DNA from: RH-AL1 sp964235705
Lineage (GTDB): Bacteria; Pseudomonadota; Alphaproteobacteria; Rhizobiales; Beijerinckiaceae
DNA length: 64,000 nucleotides
NCBI GenBank assembly: GCA_964235705.1
Contig: CAXSDP010000006.1
Location: forward strand, 38,435 to 102,434
Direction of reading: 5' to 3'
Below are positions 34,325 through 42,584 of the stretch, in pieces (positions within the stretch are counted from its first letter, which is position 1; every line of letters starts with the position of its first letter). The notes beneath the pieces are model-generated. The model did no database searches. It saw only the letters and a program-made list of their open reading frames with translations, and was not told the origin of the DNA. A program made the translations under genes and the position numbers.

Positions 34325-34540
34325 ATGGCCTTTCGTTCGCGGAAGAAGGTGAGATCACGCGGCTGGTTCTTCCGCACGAAGCAGCCCCACCATTTCACAT
34401 GGTTGATCGCCCTGGCGTTGGCGGTGCTGGGCGTGGCGGGGACACGCACCCACATCGCCTTCGTGTCGCCCCACGCGACCTGGGTCATCCTGGCCGCCTA
34501 CGTCCTATTAGCTCTTGGCACGGTGATCGACGGCCTCTAA
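34325..34540 (+). CDS. Small two-helix membrane protein
   Basis: A 71-residue protein, MAFRSRKKVRSRGWFFRTKQPHH..., with a strongly basic N-terminus followed by two membrane helices (residues ~24-42 and ~48-69). GGGGAG lies four bases before the ATG. The basic N-terminus predicts that it stays in the cytoplasm (positive-inside). No family was recognised. It is convergent with proS, 7 bp away. Coding status is supported by the ribosome-binding site and the regular membrane topology. Confidence 0.65.
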   Translation: MAFRSRKKVRSRGWFFRTKQPHHFTWLIALALAVLGVAGTRTHIAFVSPHATWVILAAYVLLALGTVIDGL

Positions 34541-34547
34541 GCGACGC

Positions 34548-35879
34548 CTAAGCCGTCACCGAGCCGGCGAACCGCGCGACGACCTCACTGAGCGGCAGCG
34601 TCACCTTCTCGCCGGTGCGGCGGGTTTTGAGTTCGGCCACGCCGTCCGCGACGCCCTTCGGGCCGACGATCACCTGCGAGGGCAGGCCGATCAGGTCGAG
34701 CTTGGCGAACTTCTCGCCCGGACGGGCGTCGGTGTCGTCGTAGAGGACCTCGACGCCGGCCCTCGTCAGCTCGCCGTAGAGGCGCTCGCAGGCGGCATCG
34801 GTGCCGGCATCGCCGACCTTGAGGTTGGCGAGCCCGACGCGGTAGGGCGCCACCGTCTCGGGCCAAACGATGCCCTTGTCATCATGGCTCGCCTCGATGA
34901 TCGCACCGACCAGCCGGGAAACGCCGACGCCGTAGGAACCGCACTGCGCCGGCCGCTCGACGCCGTCGGGACCGGCGACGGTGGCCTTCATCACCTTCGT
35001 GTACTTGTCGCCGAAGTAGAACACCTGCCCCACCTCGATGCCACGCGTGGCCAAGCGGCGCTCGGCCGGGGTCTGCGCCTCGAAGCGGACGGGATCGTGA
35101 ACGTCCTCGGTGGCGGCGTAGGGCGTCGTCCACTGCTCGATGATGGGGGTCAGGTCGCCCTCGTAATCGACGCTCGCCGGCGGGATCGGCAGAGCGAGCA
35201 CGTCGCGGTCGATGAAGACGCCGGACTCGCCGGTCTCGGCCAGCACGATGAACTCATGGCTGAGGTCGCCGCCGATCGGCCCGGTTTCGGCGCGCATCGG
35301 CACGGCGGTGAGCCCCATGCGGGCGTAGAGCCGGAGGTAGGCGACGAACATCCTGTTGTAGGTGCGCCGCGCGGCGGCCTCGTCGACGTCGAACGAGTAG
35401 GCGTCCTTCATCAGGAACTCGCGCCCGCGCATCACGCCGAAGCGCGGACGCTGCTCGTCGCGGAACTTCCATTGGAAGTGGTAGAGATTCTTCGGCAGCT
35501 CCTTGTAGGACCTCACACCGCCGCGCACGATGGCGGTGACCATCTCCTCGTTGGTCGGGCCATACAGCATCTCGCGCTTGTTGCGATCGGTGATGCGGAG
35601 CATCTCGGGACCGTAGGCGTCGTAGCGGCCGGACTCGCGCCACAGGTCGGCGAGTTGGAGCGTCGGCATCAGCATCTCGACGGCACCGGCGCGGTCCATC
35701 TCCTCGCGCACGATGCCCTCGATCTTCTTCAACACGCGCAGGCCGAGCGGCAGCCAAGAGTAGATGCCGGCCGCTTCCTGCCGGATCATGCCGGCGCGCA
35801 GCATCAGCCGATGCGACAGGATCTCGGCCTCCTTCGGGTTGTCGCGAAGGATCGGCATGAAGGATTTCGACAGGCGCAT
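34548..35879 (-). CDS. proS: Proline-tRNA ligase, short alphaproteobacterial class
   Basis: A 443-residue class II aminoacyl-tRNA synthetase that charges tRNA-Pro. Motif 1 (LPLGLRVLKKIEGIVREEMDRAGA), motif 2 (YHFQWKFRDEQRPRFGVMRGREFLMKDAYSFD) and motif 3 (CGSYGVGVSRLVGAI) are all present. The ~180-residue editing insertion found in E. coli ProRS between motifs 2 and 3 is absent, as is normal for this class. Mischarged Ala-tRNA-Pro would then need a free-standing editing protein elsewhere. MRLSKSFMPILRDNPKEAE is the usual N-terminus. Confidence 0.97.
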   Translation of the reverse strand: MRLSKSFMPILRDNPKEAEILSHRLMLRAGMIRQEAAGIYSWLPLGLRVLKKIEGIVREEMDRAGAVEMLMPTLQLADLWRESGRYDAYGPEMLRITDRNKREMLYGPTNEEMVTAIVRGGVRSYKELPKNLYHFQWKFRDEQRPRFGVMRGREFLMKDAYSFDVDEAAARRTYNRMFVAYLRLYARMGLTAVPMRAETGPIGGDLSHEFIVLAETGESGVFIDRDVLALPIPPASVDYEGDLTPIIEQWTTPYAATEDVHDPVRFEAQTPAERRLATRGIEVGQVFYFGDKYTKVMKATVAGPDGVERPAQCGSYGVGVSRLVGAIIEASHDDKGIVWPETVAPYRVGLANLKVGDAGTDAACERLYGELTRAGVEVLYDDTDARPGEKFAKLDLIGLPSQVIVGPKGVADGVAELKTRRTGEKVTLPLSEVVARFAGSVTA

Positions 35880-35996
35880 CGGGGGACTCGCGGTGGGCCG
35901 CGATACCTAACCGAACGAGCGCCGACCCGCCAGCGCGGCGCTCGCCCTGCCCGCTCCCTTGACGCCGGACCAGCCGCGAGCCACTTGTCTAAACGT

Positions 35997-36011
35997 ACCG
36001 TACCGTTCGGT
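35997..36011. promoter_or_regulatory. Quasi-palindrome, putative repressor operator
   Basis: ACCGTACCGTTCGGT reads as ACCG-T-AC / GT-T-CGGT around a central C, with only one mismatched pair. It ends 25 bp before the GTG start of the exported protein gene, and adjoins a further CGTACCG. Similar dyads are bound by TetR-type repressors in alphaproteobacteria, but no such gene is nearby. Assignment by symmetry only. Confidence 0.35.
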
Positions 36012-36036
36012 TCCAGCGAAGAATGGGAATCCCGCC

Positions 36037-36240
36037 GTGATCAAGCATCTCCTCATCGTCGCGACCCTCGCCGCGAGCTGCGTGTCACCGGCGGCCGGGT
36101 TCGCCCAGACCCGCACCGACACCCCACGCGCGACCGGCGTCACCACGCGGCAGCTCGACCCGGCGAAGCGGGCGTGGCTGGGGCAGGCGATGAGCCACAT
36201 CCTGGGGGATGATGACGCCGGCCGATCGGGCGCGCGCTGA
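36037..36240 (+). CDS. Small exported hypothetical protein
   Basis: A 67-residue protein with a signal peptide (MIKHLLIVATLAASCVSPAAGFAQ, likely cleaved after FAQ) and a 43-residue mature part rich in Thr, Arg and Asp. The GTG start at 36037 gives the shortest frame that keeps the full signal peptide; GGGAAT lies about seven bases before it. No family was recognised. It is divergent from proS and convergent with the Do protease gene. A quasi-palindrome directly upstream suggests regulated expression. Confidence 0.55.
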   Translation: MIKHLLIVATLAASCVSPAAGFAQTRTDTPRATGVTTRQLDPAKRAWLGQAMSHILGDDDAGRSGAR

Positions 36241-36254
36241 CGTCGGTGGTCGCG

Positions 36255-37673
36255 TCAGTTGTTCAGCACTGTGTTGATCACCTGGTTGCCGCGCCCGATC
36301 GACAGCTTCCAGTAATAATGCTGCCCGGACGTGGCCGTCTTCAGGTCGGCTGTCGTCTTGATCACCTTGCCGTTCACCGCGAGGATCAGGTCGCCCTTCT
36401 GGAAGGCCACTGAAGCGGCGTTGGAGTCGGGCGCGATATCGGTGATGACGACGCCGTCACGATTCTCCGTACTGGACAGTTCCTCCGCCACCGCCGGCGA
36501 GAGGTTCTCGGCGGTGATGCCGGCGAAGGGATTATCGCCGGCGAGGCGCACCGCGTCAGGTTTCGGCGTGTCGGGGGCACGCACCAGCTTGATCGCGAGC
36601 GGGATGGACTTGCCGTCGCGCCGCACCGTGAGCGTCACCGTGCCGCCGAGCGGCTTGGTCCCGAAACGGAAGCTGAAGCTTTCCGGGCTCTCGACGAGCT
36701 TGCCGTCGACGGCGGTGATGAGGTCGCCGTGCGCGAGGCCGCCGGTCGCGGCGGGTCCGGCGGCGTTGACGTCGGTCACGAGCGCGCCAACCGGCCGGTT
36801 CAGCCCCAAGGATTGCGCGATGTCGTAGGTGACGCCTTGAAGGCTGGCGCCCAGCCAAGGTCGATGCACCATGGTATCGCCGGCCTTGGCGGCGGCCACG
36901 ACGATCTTGACCATGTCGACGGGGATGGCGAAGCCGATGCCGATCGAGCCGCCCGATTGCGAGAAGATCGCGGAGTTGATGCCGACCAGGCGGGCATGCG
37001 TGTCGACGAGGGCGCCGCCGGAATTGCCCGGGTTGATGGACGCGTCCGTCTGCAGGTAGAAGCTCGACGTGCTTTGCCCCACGTTGGCGCGCGCGAGCGC
37101 CGAGATGATGCCCTGCGTGACGGTCTGGCCGACGCCGAACGGGTTACCGATGGCGAGAGCGATGTCGCCCACCTCGACGTTGTCGGACTCGCCAAGTTGC
37201 ATGATCGGGAACGGTCGATCGCCCTTGACGCGCAACACGGCGAGATCGTTGCGCTGGTCGCGCAGGACGATCTGGGCGGGGTATTCGCTCTGGTCGGCCA
37301 ATGCCACCTTCACGTCCGTCATCTGGTCGATGACGTGATAGTTCGTCACCACGAGACCGGAGGCGTCGACGAGCACGCCCGAGCCGAGCGAGCGCTCGGT
37401 CTGCGATCGCGGCCCCTCGTCCGCGCTCCCGCCGAAGAACTGCCGGAACACCGGATCGTCGAACAGTGGGTTGCGCTGCACCTTGTCCGTGCGGGACGCG
37501 TAGACGTTGACGACGGCCGGCGCCGCCTTCTTGACCACCGGCGCGAAGGACAGCGACACGTCGGCGTCGTTCGAGGGGACCTGCTTGGTTTGCGCGAGCG
37601 CCGGTGGCGACGTCGCGACGAGGGCCGTCGCGCAGGCCAGGGCTGCGGCCAGGGCCGCTGGGATCGGCTTCAT
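36255..37673 (-). CDS. Do/DegQ-type periplasmic serine protease
   Basis: A 472-residue HtrA-family protease and chaperone of the periplasm. A signal peptide (MKPIPAALAAALACATALVAT...LAQ) is followed by the trypsin-like domain with catalytic His in VTNYHVID, Asp in QRNDLAVL and Ser in PGNSGGALVD. Two PDZ domains follow: residues ~270-365 (PWLGASLQGVT...) and a shorter C-terminal one (DGVVITDIAPDSNAA). The ATG at 37673 is chosen for the signal peptide; the ~155 codons upstream are shadow of rplQ. A terminator separates it from rplQ. DegP, DegQ and MucD cannot be told apart from this alone. Confidence 0.93.
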   Translation of the reverse strand: MKPIPAALAAALACATALVATSPPALAQTKQVPSNDADVSLSFAPVVKKAAPAVVNVYASRTDKVQRNPLFDDPVFRQFFGGSADEGPRSQTERSLGSGVLVDASGLVVTNYHVIDQMTDVKVALADQSEYPAQIVLRDQRNDLAVLRVKGDRPFPIMQLGESDNVEVGDIALAIGNPFGVGQTVTQGIISALARANVGQSTSSFYLQTDASINPGNSGGALVDTHARLVGINSAIFSQSGGSIGIGFAIPVDMVKIVVAAAKAGDTMVHRPWLGASLQGVTYDIAQSLGLNRPVGALVTDVNAAGPAATGGLAHGDLITAVDGKLVESPESFSFRFGTKPLGGTVTLTVRRDGKSIPLAIKLVRAPDTPKPDAVRLAGDNPFAGITAENLSPAVAEELSSTENRDGVVITDIAPDSNAASVAFQKGDLILAVNGKVIKTTADLKTATSGQHYYWKLSIGRGNQVINTVLNN

Positions 37674-37740
37674 GGGACGCTCCGTAGGGAACCGGGATCG
37701 GCGGCAAGCCCGCCGAACGGAGACGGGTGCGGAGGCGCAA

Positions 37741-37774
37741 AGAAAAGCCCGACGCGGACGGGTCCGTGTCGGGC
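37741..37774 (-). terminator. Intrinsic terminator after rplQ
   Basis: On the minus strand GCCCGACACGGAC and GTCCGCGTCGGGC form a 13-bp stem with one wobble, followed at once by TTTTCTTT. It lies 28 bp after the rplQ stop and is the clearest intrinsic terminator in the window. It should end the long ribosomal-protein transcript. Confidence 0.8.
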
Positions 37775-37801
37775 GAGGATAGGGCGGCCCGAACCCCGCG
37801 A

Positions 37802-38215
37802 TCAAGCGGCGTCGGCGTCCGCCTGCACGGGACCGGAGTCCTTGCCCTTGGCCGAGACGTCGCGGTCGACGAACTCGATGACCGCCATCGCGGCGTTGTC
37901 GCCGTAGCGGAAGCCGGCCTTGAGGACCCGCGTGTAACCGCCGGGTCGCTCCTTGTAGCGGGGGCCAAGGGTGTCGAACAGCTTGCGGACGAGGTCGACG
38001 TCCTTGATCTGCGCGATGGCTTGGCGGCGGGCGTGCAGGTCGCCTCGCTTGCCGAGCGTCACCAACTTCTCGACCACGGGACGCAGGTCCTTGGCCTTGG
38101 GCAGGGTGGTGACGATCTGCTCGTGCTTGATGAGCGCTTGGCACATGTTGGCGAACATCGCCTTGCGATGCTCGTGCGTGCGGTTGAAACGGCGCTTCGC
38201 GCGACCGTGGTACAT
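37802..38215 (-). CDS. rplQ: 50S ribosomal protein L17
   Basis: A 137-residue L17 located near the peptide exit tunnel. The N-terminus MYHGRAKRRFNRTHEHRKAMFANMCQALIKHEQIVTTLPKAKDLRPVVEKL is diagnostic. The C-terminal ~20 residues are a lineage-specific tail. Last gene of the alpha operon, 94 bp after rpoA and followed by an intrinsic terminator. Confidence 0.98.
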   Translation of the reverse strand: MYHGRAKRRFNRTHEHRKAMFANMCQALIKHEQIVTTLPKAKDLRPVVEKLVTLGKRGDLHARRQAIAQIKDVDLVRKLFDTLGPRYKERPGGYTRVLKAGFRYGDNAAMAVIEFVDRDVSAKGKDSGPVQADADAA

Positions 38216-38309
38216 GGCGATCTCCTTTTATGCGGCCGCCGTGCCAAGGGTCGGCCGATGATTGTCGTTCGCCACCCTTCCCAAATTGGGGAAGGATGGG
38301 ACGTCGGGC

Positions 38310-39335
38310 CTAGTAGTGCTCCTCGAACCGCTTGGCGAGTTCGTCGATGTTCTCCGGCGGCCAACCCGTCACTTCCATGCCAAGGTGCAGACCCATCTGC
38401 GCCAAGACTTCCTTGATCTCGTTCAACGACTTGCGGCCGAAGTTCGGGGTCCGCAGCATCTCGGCTTCCGTCTTCTGGATGAGATCGCCGATGTAGACGA
38501 TGTTGTCGTTCTTCAAGCAGTTGGCGGAGCGGACCGACAGCTCCAATTCGTCAACCTTCTTGAGCAGCGCCGGGTTGAAGGCGAGTTCGGGAATGGTCGG
38601 CGCCACCTCCTCGCGGCGGGGCTCCTCGAAGTTGACGAAGACGTTCAACTGATCCTGGAGGATGCGGGCGGAATAGGCGATCGCATCCTCCGGCGTCAGC
38701 GAGCCGTTGGTCTCGACCTCCATCGTCAGCTTGTCGAGTTCGAGGTTCTGACCCTCGCGGGTGTTCTCAACGCGGTAGCTCACCTTGCGCACCGGCGAGA
38801 ACAGGCTGTCGATCGGGATGAGCCCGATCGGCGAGTCCTCGCTGCGGTTGTGGTCGGCCGGCACGTAGCCTTTGCCGGTCGTCACCGTGAACTCCATGCG
38901 GATCTCGGCACCTTCGTCGAGCGTGCAGATCACCAGCGCGGGGTTGAGGATCGTGACGTCGTTCACGGTGCCGATGTCGCCGGCGGTGACCTTGCCGGGG
39001 CCGGTCTTCTTCAGCACCATGCGCTTGGGGCCTTCGCCCTGCATCTTAACGGCGATGTCCTTGATGTTGAGGACGAGATCGGTCACGTCCTCGCGCACGC
39101 CGGGGATCGACGAAAACTCGTGCAACACGCCATCGATGTGCACGGAGGTGATGGCGGCGCCCTGCAGCGAGGAGAGCAGGATGCGCCGCAGCGCGTTGCC
39201 AAGCGTCAGGGCGAAGCCGCGCTCCAGCGGCTCGGCGACGACGGTGGCGAAGCGCTTGGGGTCATCCCCCGACGTCACTTCGAGCTTGTTCGGCTTGGTC
39301 AGTTCTTGCCAGTTCTTCTGGATCACGCGGTGCAC
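38310..39335 (-). CDS. rpoA: RNA polymerase subunit alpha
   Basis: A 341-residue alpha subunit. The N-terminal domain (residues 1-~235) dimerises and binds beta and beta'; it shows PLERGFALTLGNALRRILLSSLQGAAIT. After a linker (RREEVAPTIPELAFNP) the C-terminal domain carries the DNA- and activator-contact helices LSVRSANCLKNDNIVYIGDLIQKTEAEMLRTPNFGRKSLNEI. Length is normal. It lies between rpsK and rplQ. Confidence 0.98.
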   Translation of the reverse strand: MHRVIQKNWQELTKPNKLEVTSGDDPKRFATVVAEPLERGFALTLGNALRRILLSSLQGAAITSVHIDGVLHEFSSIPGVREDVTDLVLNIKDIAVKMQGEGPKRMVLKKTGPGKVTAGDIGTVNDVTILNPALVICTLDEGAEIRMEFTVTTGKGYVPADHNRSEDSPIGLIPIDSLFSPVRKVSYRVENTREGQNLELDKLTMEVETNGSLTPEDAIAYSARILQDQLNVFVNFEEPRREEVAPTIPELAFNPALLKKVDELELSVRSANCLKNDNIVYIGDLIQKTEAEMLRTPNFGRKSLNEIKEVLAQMGLHLGMEVTGWPPENIDELAKRFEEHY

Positions 39336-39407
39336 CCTTCATGATGCGGGCGGAACGGCCGGATCGCCGTCACGCAGGGAGTCGAGGCATTGGGAAACGA
39401 GACCGCC

Positions 39408-39803
39408 TCAAACGCGGCGGCGCTTCTTCGGGCGACAGCCGTTGTGCGGGATCGGCGTGACATCGCGGATCGATGTGACCATGAAGCCCGCGGCCTGGAG
39501 GGCCCGCAACGCCGACTCGCGCCCCGAACCGGGGCCGGACACCTCGACCTCCAGGGTCCGCATGCCATGCTCGGCCGCCTTGCGGGCCGCGTCTTCGGCC
39601 GCCATCTGCGCCGCGTAAGGCGTGGACTTGCGCGACCCTTTGAACCCCATCGTGCCGGCCGACGACCAGGAGATAGTGTTGCCCTGCGCGTCCGAGATCG
39701 TGATCATGGTGTTATTGAACGTCGATGAGACGTGCGCGACGCCCGACACGATGTTCTTGCGTTCACGCCGCTTGACGCGGGTTGCTTCCTTGGCCATGGC
39801 CAT
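39408..39803 (-). CDS. rpsK: 30S ribosomal protein S11
   Basis: A 131-residue S11 of the 30S platform, near the E site and the Shine-Dalgarno helix. VAHVSSTFNNTMITISDAQGNTISWSSAGTMGFKGSRKSTPYAAQ and the ending RDVTPIPHNGCRPKKRRRV are fully typical. It lies 72 bp after rpsM and 72 bp before rpoA. Confidence 0.98.
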   Translation of the reverse strand: MAMAKEATRVKRRERKNIVSGVAHVSSTFNNTMITISDAQGNTISWSSAGTMGFKGSRKSTPYAAQMAAEDAARKAAEHGMRTLEVEVSGPGSGRESALRALQAAGFMVTSIRDVTPIPHNGCRPKKRRRV

Positions 39804-39875
39804 TTCATCCTTCTGACGCGCCCGTCATGCCAGGCGCTCGGGTTATCTCTTGGAAGTCGCGGGGCGTGCCGCCGC

Positions 39876-40244
39876 CTACTTCTTCTTGCCGGCGATCGGC
39901 TTCGCCTTACCCTTGCGGGTCCTGGCGTTGGTGTGGGTGCGCTGACCGCGCACGGGCAGTTGGCGACGGTGCCGCAGCCCACGGTAACAACCAAGGTCCA
40001 TCAATCGCTTGATGTTGATGGACACCTCGCGACGCAGGTCACCTTCCACCATGTAGTCGCGATCGATCGTTTCGCGGATTTGCAGGACTTCGGCGTCCGT
40101 CAACTGAGCGACACGACGGTCCGCCGGAATCGAAACCTTCTCGCAGATCTCCTCGGCCTTGGCGGAGCCAATACCATGGATGTACTGTAGCGCGATGACG
40201 ACGCGCTTATTCGTGGGAATGTTGACGCCGGCTATGCGAGCCAT
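39876..40244 (-). CDS. rpsM: 30S ribosomal protein S13
   Basis: A 122-residue S13 of the 30S head that contacts the P-site tRNA and bridges to the large subunit. ARIAGVNIPTNKRVVIALQYIHGIG is the family start, so the ATG at 40244 is chosen over the long open frame upstream. GLRHRRQLPVRGQRTHTNARTRKG near the C-terminus is the tRNA-contacting tail. First gene of the rpsM-rpsK-rpoA-rplQ group, with its own candidate promoter. Confidence 0.98.
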   Translation of the reverse strand: MARIAGVNIPTNKRVVIALQYIHGIGSAKAEEICEKVSIPADRRVAQLTDAEVLQIRETIDRDYMVEGDLRREVSINIKRLMDLGCYRGLRHRRQLPVRGQRTHTNARTRKGKAKPIAGKKK

Positions 40245-40449
40245 CTTCACCGCTCCATGTCGTGCCTCGGGAAGTTGGACTTCGACGAGGCAGGGTTTAC
40301 GCTCCCGAGGGAGCTCATCGTCCGCATCCGGTGGAGGCCGGCCTTCGCGGTCCGTCTTCGGGGATCTCCCGATCCAACGACGACGACAGCAAAGGCGGAC
40401 GACCTCGCAGGGAGGACGCCGCCATGACGATCGTCGTTGGTTGTTCCTG

Positions 40450-40478
40450 TCGCTAAAGTTTTTTCGCGCACCCGTCAA
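40450..40478 (-). promoter_or_regulatory. Candidate promoter for rpsM-rpsK-rpoA-rplQ
   Basis: On the minus strand TTGACG (40478-40473), a 17-bp spacer with an A6 run, and TAGCGA (40455-40450). It lies about 205 bp upstream of rpsM in the 275-bp gap after adk. The -35 is strong and the -10 matches at three of six positions. It would allow alpha-operon expression apart from the spc operon. Confidence 0.4.
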
Positions 40479-40519
40479 TCGGGAATGTACCGGCTTGGCC
40501 GATCGTCAACGATCGACGC

Positions 40520-41113
40520 TCATGCGTCCTGACGTTGCTTGAGGACGGCGTCGATGGCGGCGGACACGTCGTCGATCCCGGCCATGCCGTCGACGACGTG
40601 GAGGTCACCGACGCCACGGTAATAATCGGCCACGGGCGCGGTCTTCTCGCGGTAGGTCGCCAAGCGTTTGGCGAAGGCCTCGATGTTGTCGTCGTCGCGG
40701 ACCGGGCCGCCGGCAGCGAGCGTTTGCGCGACGCGCTGCTCCATGCGTCGCACCAAGGCCGCCTCGTCGACGCGAAGGTCGAGCACGGCGTCGAGCTCCA
40801 TCGCGTGCTGGCGCAGCAAGGTCGACAAAGCCTCCGCCTGCGCGACGGTGCGCGGGAAGCCGTCGAGTATGAAGCCGTTGGCGGCGTCCGGCTGCTCGAT
40901 CCGGTCACCGATGAGGCCGATGACGATCTCGTCGGAAACGAGCTTGCCCTCGCTCATGATCGCCTGCGCCTCCCGCCCCAAAGGCGTGCGGGCGGCCACC
41001 GCGGCGCGCAGCATGTCACCCGTGGACAGCTGAGGGATACCGTACTTCGCCATGAGCCTGCTCGATTGCGTGCCCTTGCCGGCGCCGGGAGGCCCGAGCA
41101 GGATCAGTCTCAT
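40520..41113 (-). CDS. adk: Adenylate kinase, short-LID form
   Basis: A 197-residue kinase that interconverts ATP + AMP and two ADP. The P-loop GPPGAGKGT, AMP-site STGDMLRAAV, GFPRTVAQAEAL and the R-V-x... region are present. The LID is short (AAGGPVRDDDNIEAFAKRL) and lacks zinc cysteines, as is usual in alphaproteobacteria. The ATG at 41113 overlaps the secY stop (ATGA), so it is coupled to secY. Upstream in-frame codons are secY shadow. Confidence 0.97.
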   Translation of the reverse strand: MRLILLGPPGAGKGTQSSRLMAKYGIPQLSTGDMLRAAVAARTPLGREAQAIMSEGKLVSDEIVIGLIGDRIEQPDAANGFILDGFPRTVAQAEALSTLLRQHAMELDAVLDLRVDEAALVRRMEQRVAQTLAAGGPVRDDDNIEAFAKRLATYREKTAPVADYYRGVGDLHVVDGMAGIDDVSAAIDAVLKQRQDA

Positions 41114-42447
41114 CTCCGTCTCCCCCGTCCCTTCGCCTTCTTGATCAAGCCCTCGTACTGATGGGCCTGCAAGTGGCCATGGATCTGCGCCACCGTGTCC
41201 ATGGTCACGCTGACGACGATCAGCAGCGACGTGCCGCCAAAGTAGAACGGCAGGGCGGCGTAGGATATCAATATTTCGGGCAGGAGGCAGATCAAGGCGA
41301 GGTAGGCGGCACCGAGCACCGTCACGCGCATCAGCACCTTGTCGATGTACTGCGACGTCCGCTCGCCGGGCCGGATACCGGGAATGAAGCCCCCATGCTT
41401 CTTCAGGTTGTCGGCGGTCTCCTGAGGGTTGAAGACGATGGCGGTGTAGAAGAAGGCGAAGAAGACGATCAGCCCGATGTAGGCGAGCATGTAGAGGGGA
41501 CGACCATGCCCGAGGTAGGTCGTCACCAAGCCCAAGATGCCGGTGCCACCATCCTTGCCCTGGGAGAAGTTGGCGATGGTCGTCGGCAGCAGCAGGAGCG
41601 AGGAGGCGAAGATCGGCGGGATGACGCCGGACGTGTTGAGCTTCAACGGCAAGAACGATGTTTGGCCCTCGTAGACGCGGTTGCCCTGCTGCCGCTTGGG
41701 ATAGGTGATCAGCAGCCGGCGCTGCGCCCGCTCCATGAAGACGATGAAGGCGATCACGGCGACGGACATCACCATGACGACGAGGATGATGCTGGTCGAG
41801 ATCGCGCCCTGCCGGCCGAGTTCCAGCGTGTTGGCGATCGCCGCGGGAAAGGCAGCGATGATGCCGGCGAAGATGATCAGCGAGGACCCGTTGCCGATGC
41901 CGCGCGACGTGATCTGCTCGCCGAGCCACATCAGGAACATCGTGCCGCCCATCAGGGTCAGCACCGTCGAGACCCGGAAGAACCAGCCCGGCGAGGTCAC
42001 GACATGCGCCTGGCCTTCCAGCCCAACCGCGATGCCGTAGGCTTGGAAGAGGGCCAGGAAGACCGTGAGGTAGCGGGTATATTGGTTGATGACCTTGCGG
42101 CCCGCCTCACCCTCCTTCTTCAGCGTCTCCAGCGATGGGACCACGGAGGTCAGCAGCTGGATGATGATGGAGGCGGAGATGTAGGGCATGATGTTCAGGG
42201 CGAAGATCGCCATGCGCTGCACGGCACCGCCCGAGAACATGTTGAAGAGTTCGAGCACACCCTGCTTGTGGCTGGTGAAGTTCGCCTGAAACGCGGCGGG
42301 GTCGATGCCGGGCAGCGGGATGTAGGTGCCGAGTCGGTAGATGAACAGCGCACCCAGCGTGAACCAAATCCGCTTCTTGAGTTCATCCGCCTTGGCGAAG
42401 GCGCCCCAGTTCACATTTGCCGCGAGCTGTTCTGCCGCTGATGCCAT
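41110..42447 (-). CDS. secY: Protein translocase channel subunit SecY
   Basis: A 445-residue inner-membrane protein with ten membrane helices that forms the Sec channel with SecE and SecG. Landmarks are KKRIWFTLGALFIYRLGTYIPLPGID near the N-terminus, NMFSGGAVQRMAIFALNIMPYISASIIIQLL (helix 2b/plug region), and KKHGGFIPGIRPGERTSQYID in the cytoplasmic loop that contacts SecA and the ribosome. The ATG at 42447 is chosen over a GTG one codon earlier. It lies in the spc operon between rplO and adk. Confidence 0.98.
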   Translation of the reverse strand: MASAAEQLAANVNWGAFAKADELKKRIWFTLGALFIYRLGTYIPLPGIDPAAFQANFTSHKQGVLELFNMFSGGAVQRMAIFALNIMPYISASIIIQLLTSVVPSLETLKKEGEAGRKVINQYTRYLTVFLALFQAYGIAVGLEGQAHVVTSPGWFFRVSTVLTLMGGTMFLMWLGEQITSRGIGNGSSLIIFAGIIAAFPAAIANTLELGRQGAISTSIILVVMVMSVAVIAFIVFMERAQRRLLITYPKRQQGNRVYEGQTSFLPLKLNTSGVIPPIFASSLLLLPTTIANFSQGKDGGTGILGLVTTYLGHGRPLYMLAYIGLIVFFAFFYTAIVFNPQETADNLKKHGGFIPGIRPGERTSQYIDKVLMRVTVLGAAYLALICLLPEILISYAALPFYFGGTSLLIVVSVTMDTVAQIHGHLQAHQYEGLIKKAKGRGRRR

Positions 42448-42584
42448 CACGTGCTCCTGGATCGCTTCCTCGCCGGCCGCGCCGGGGGCGGACGCGAGTC
42501 CTCACGCGGGACGATGGCCGGATGTCGGCGGCCACGTCACGCCCTTATGCACCGACCCCCACCACGTCGGCAAGACGACGGAGG

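Noticed and set aside
34548..35879. Apparent deletion of the editing domain in proline-tRNA ligase
   Set aside because: The short class without the insertion is normal for alphaproteobacteria.
40500..40515. CGATCGT-CA-ACGATCG as an adk terminator
   Set aside because: The loop of two bases is too short and no T-tract follows. It is kept only as a possible regulatory dyad.
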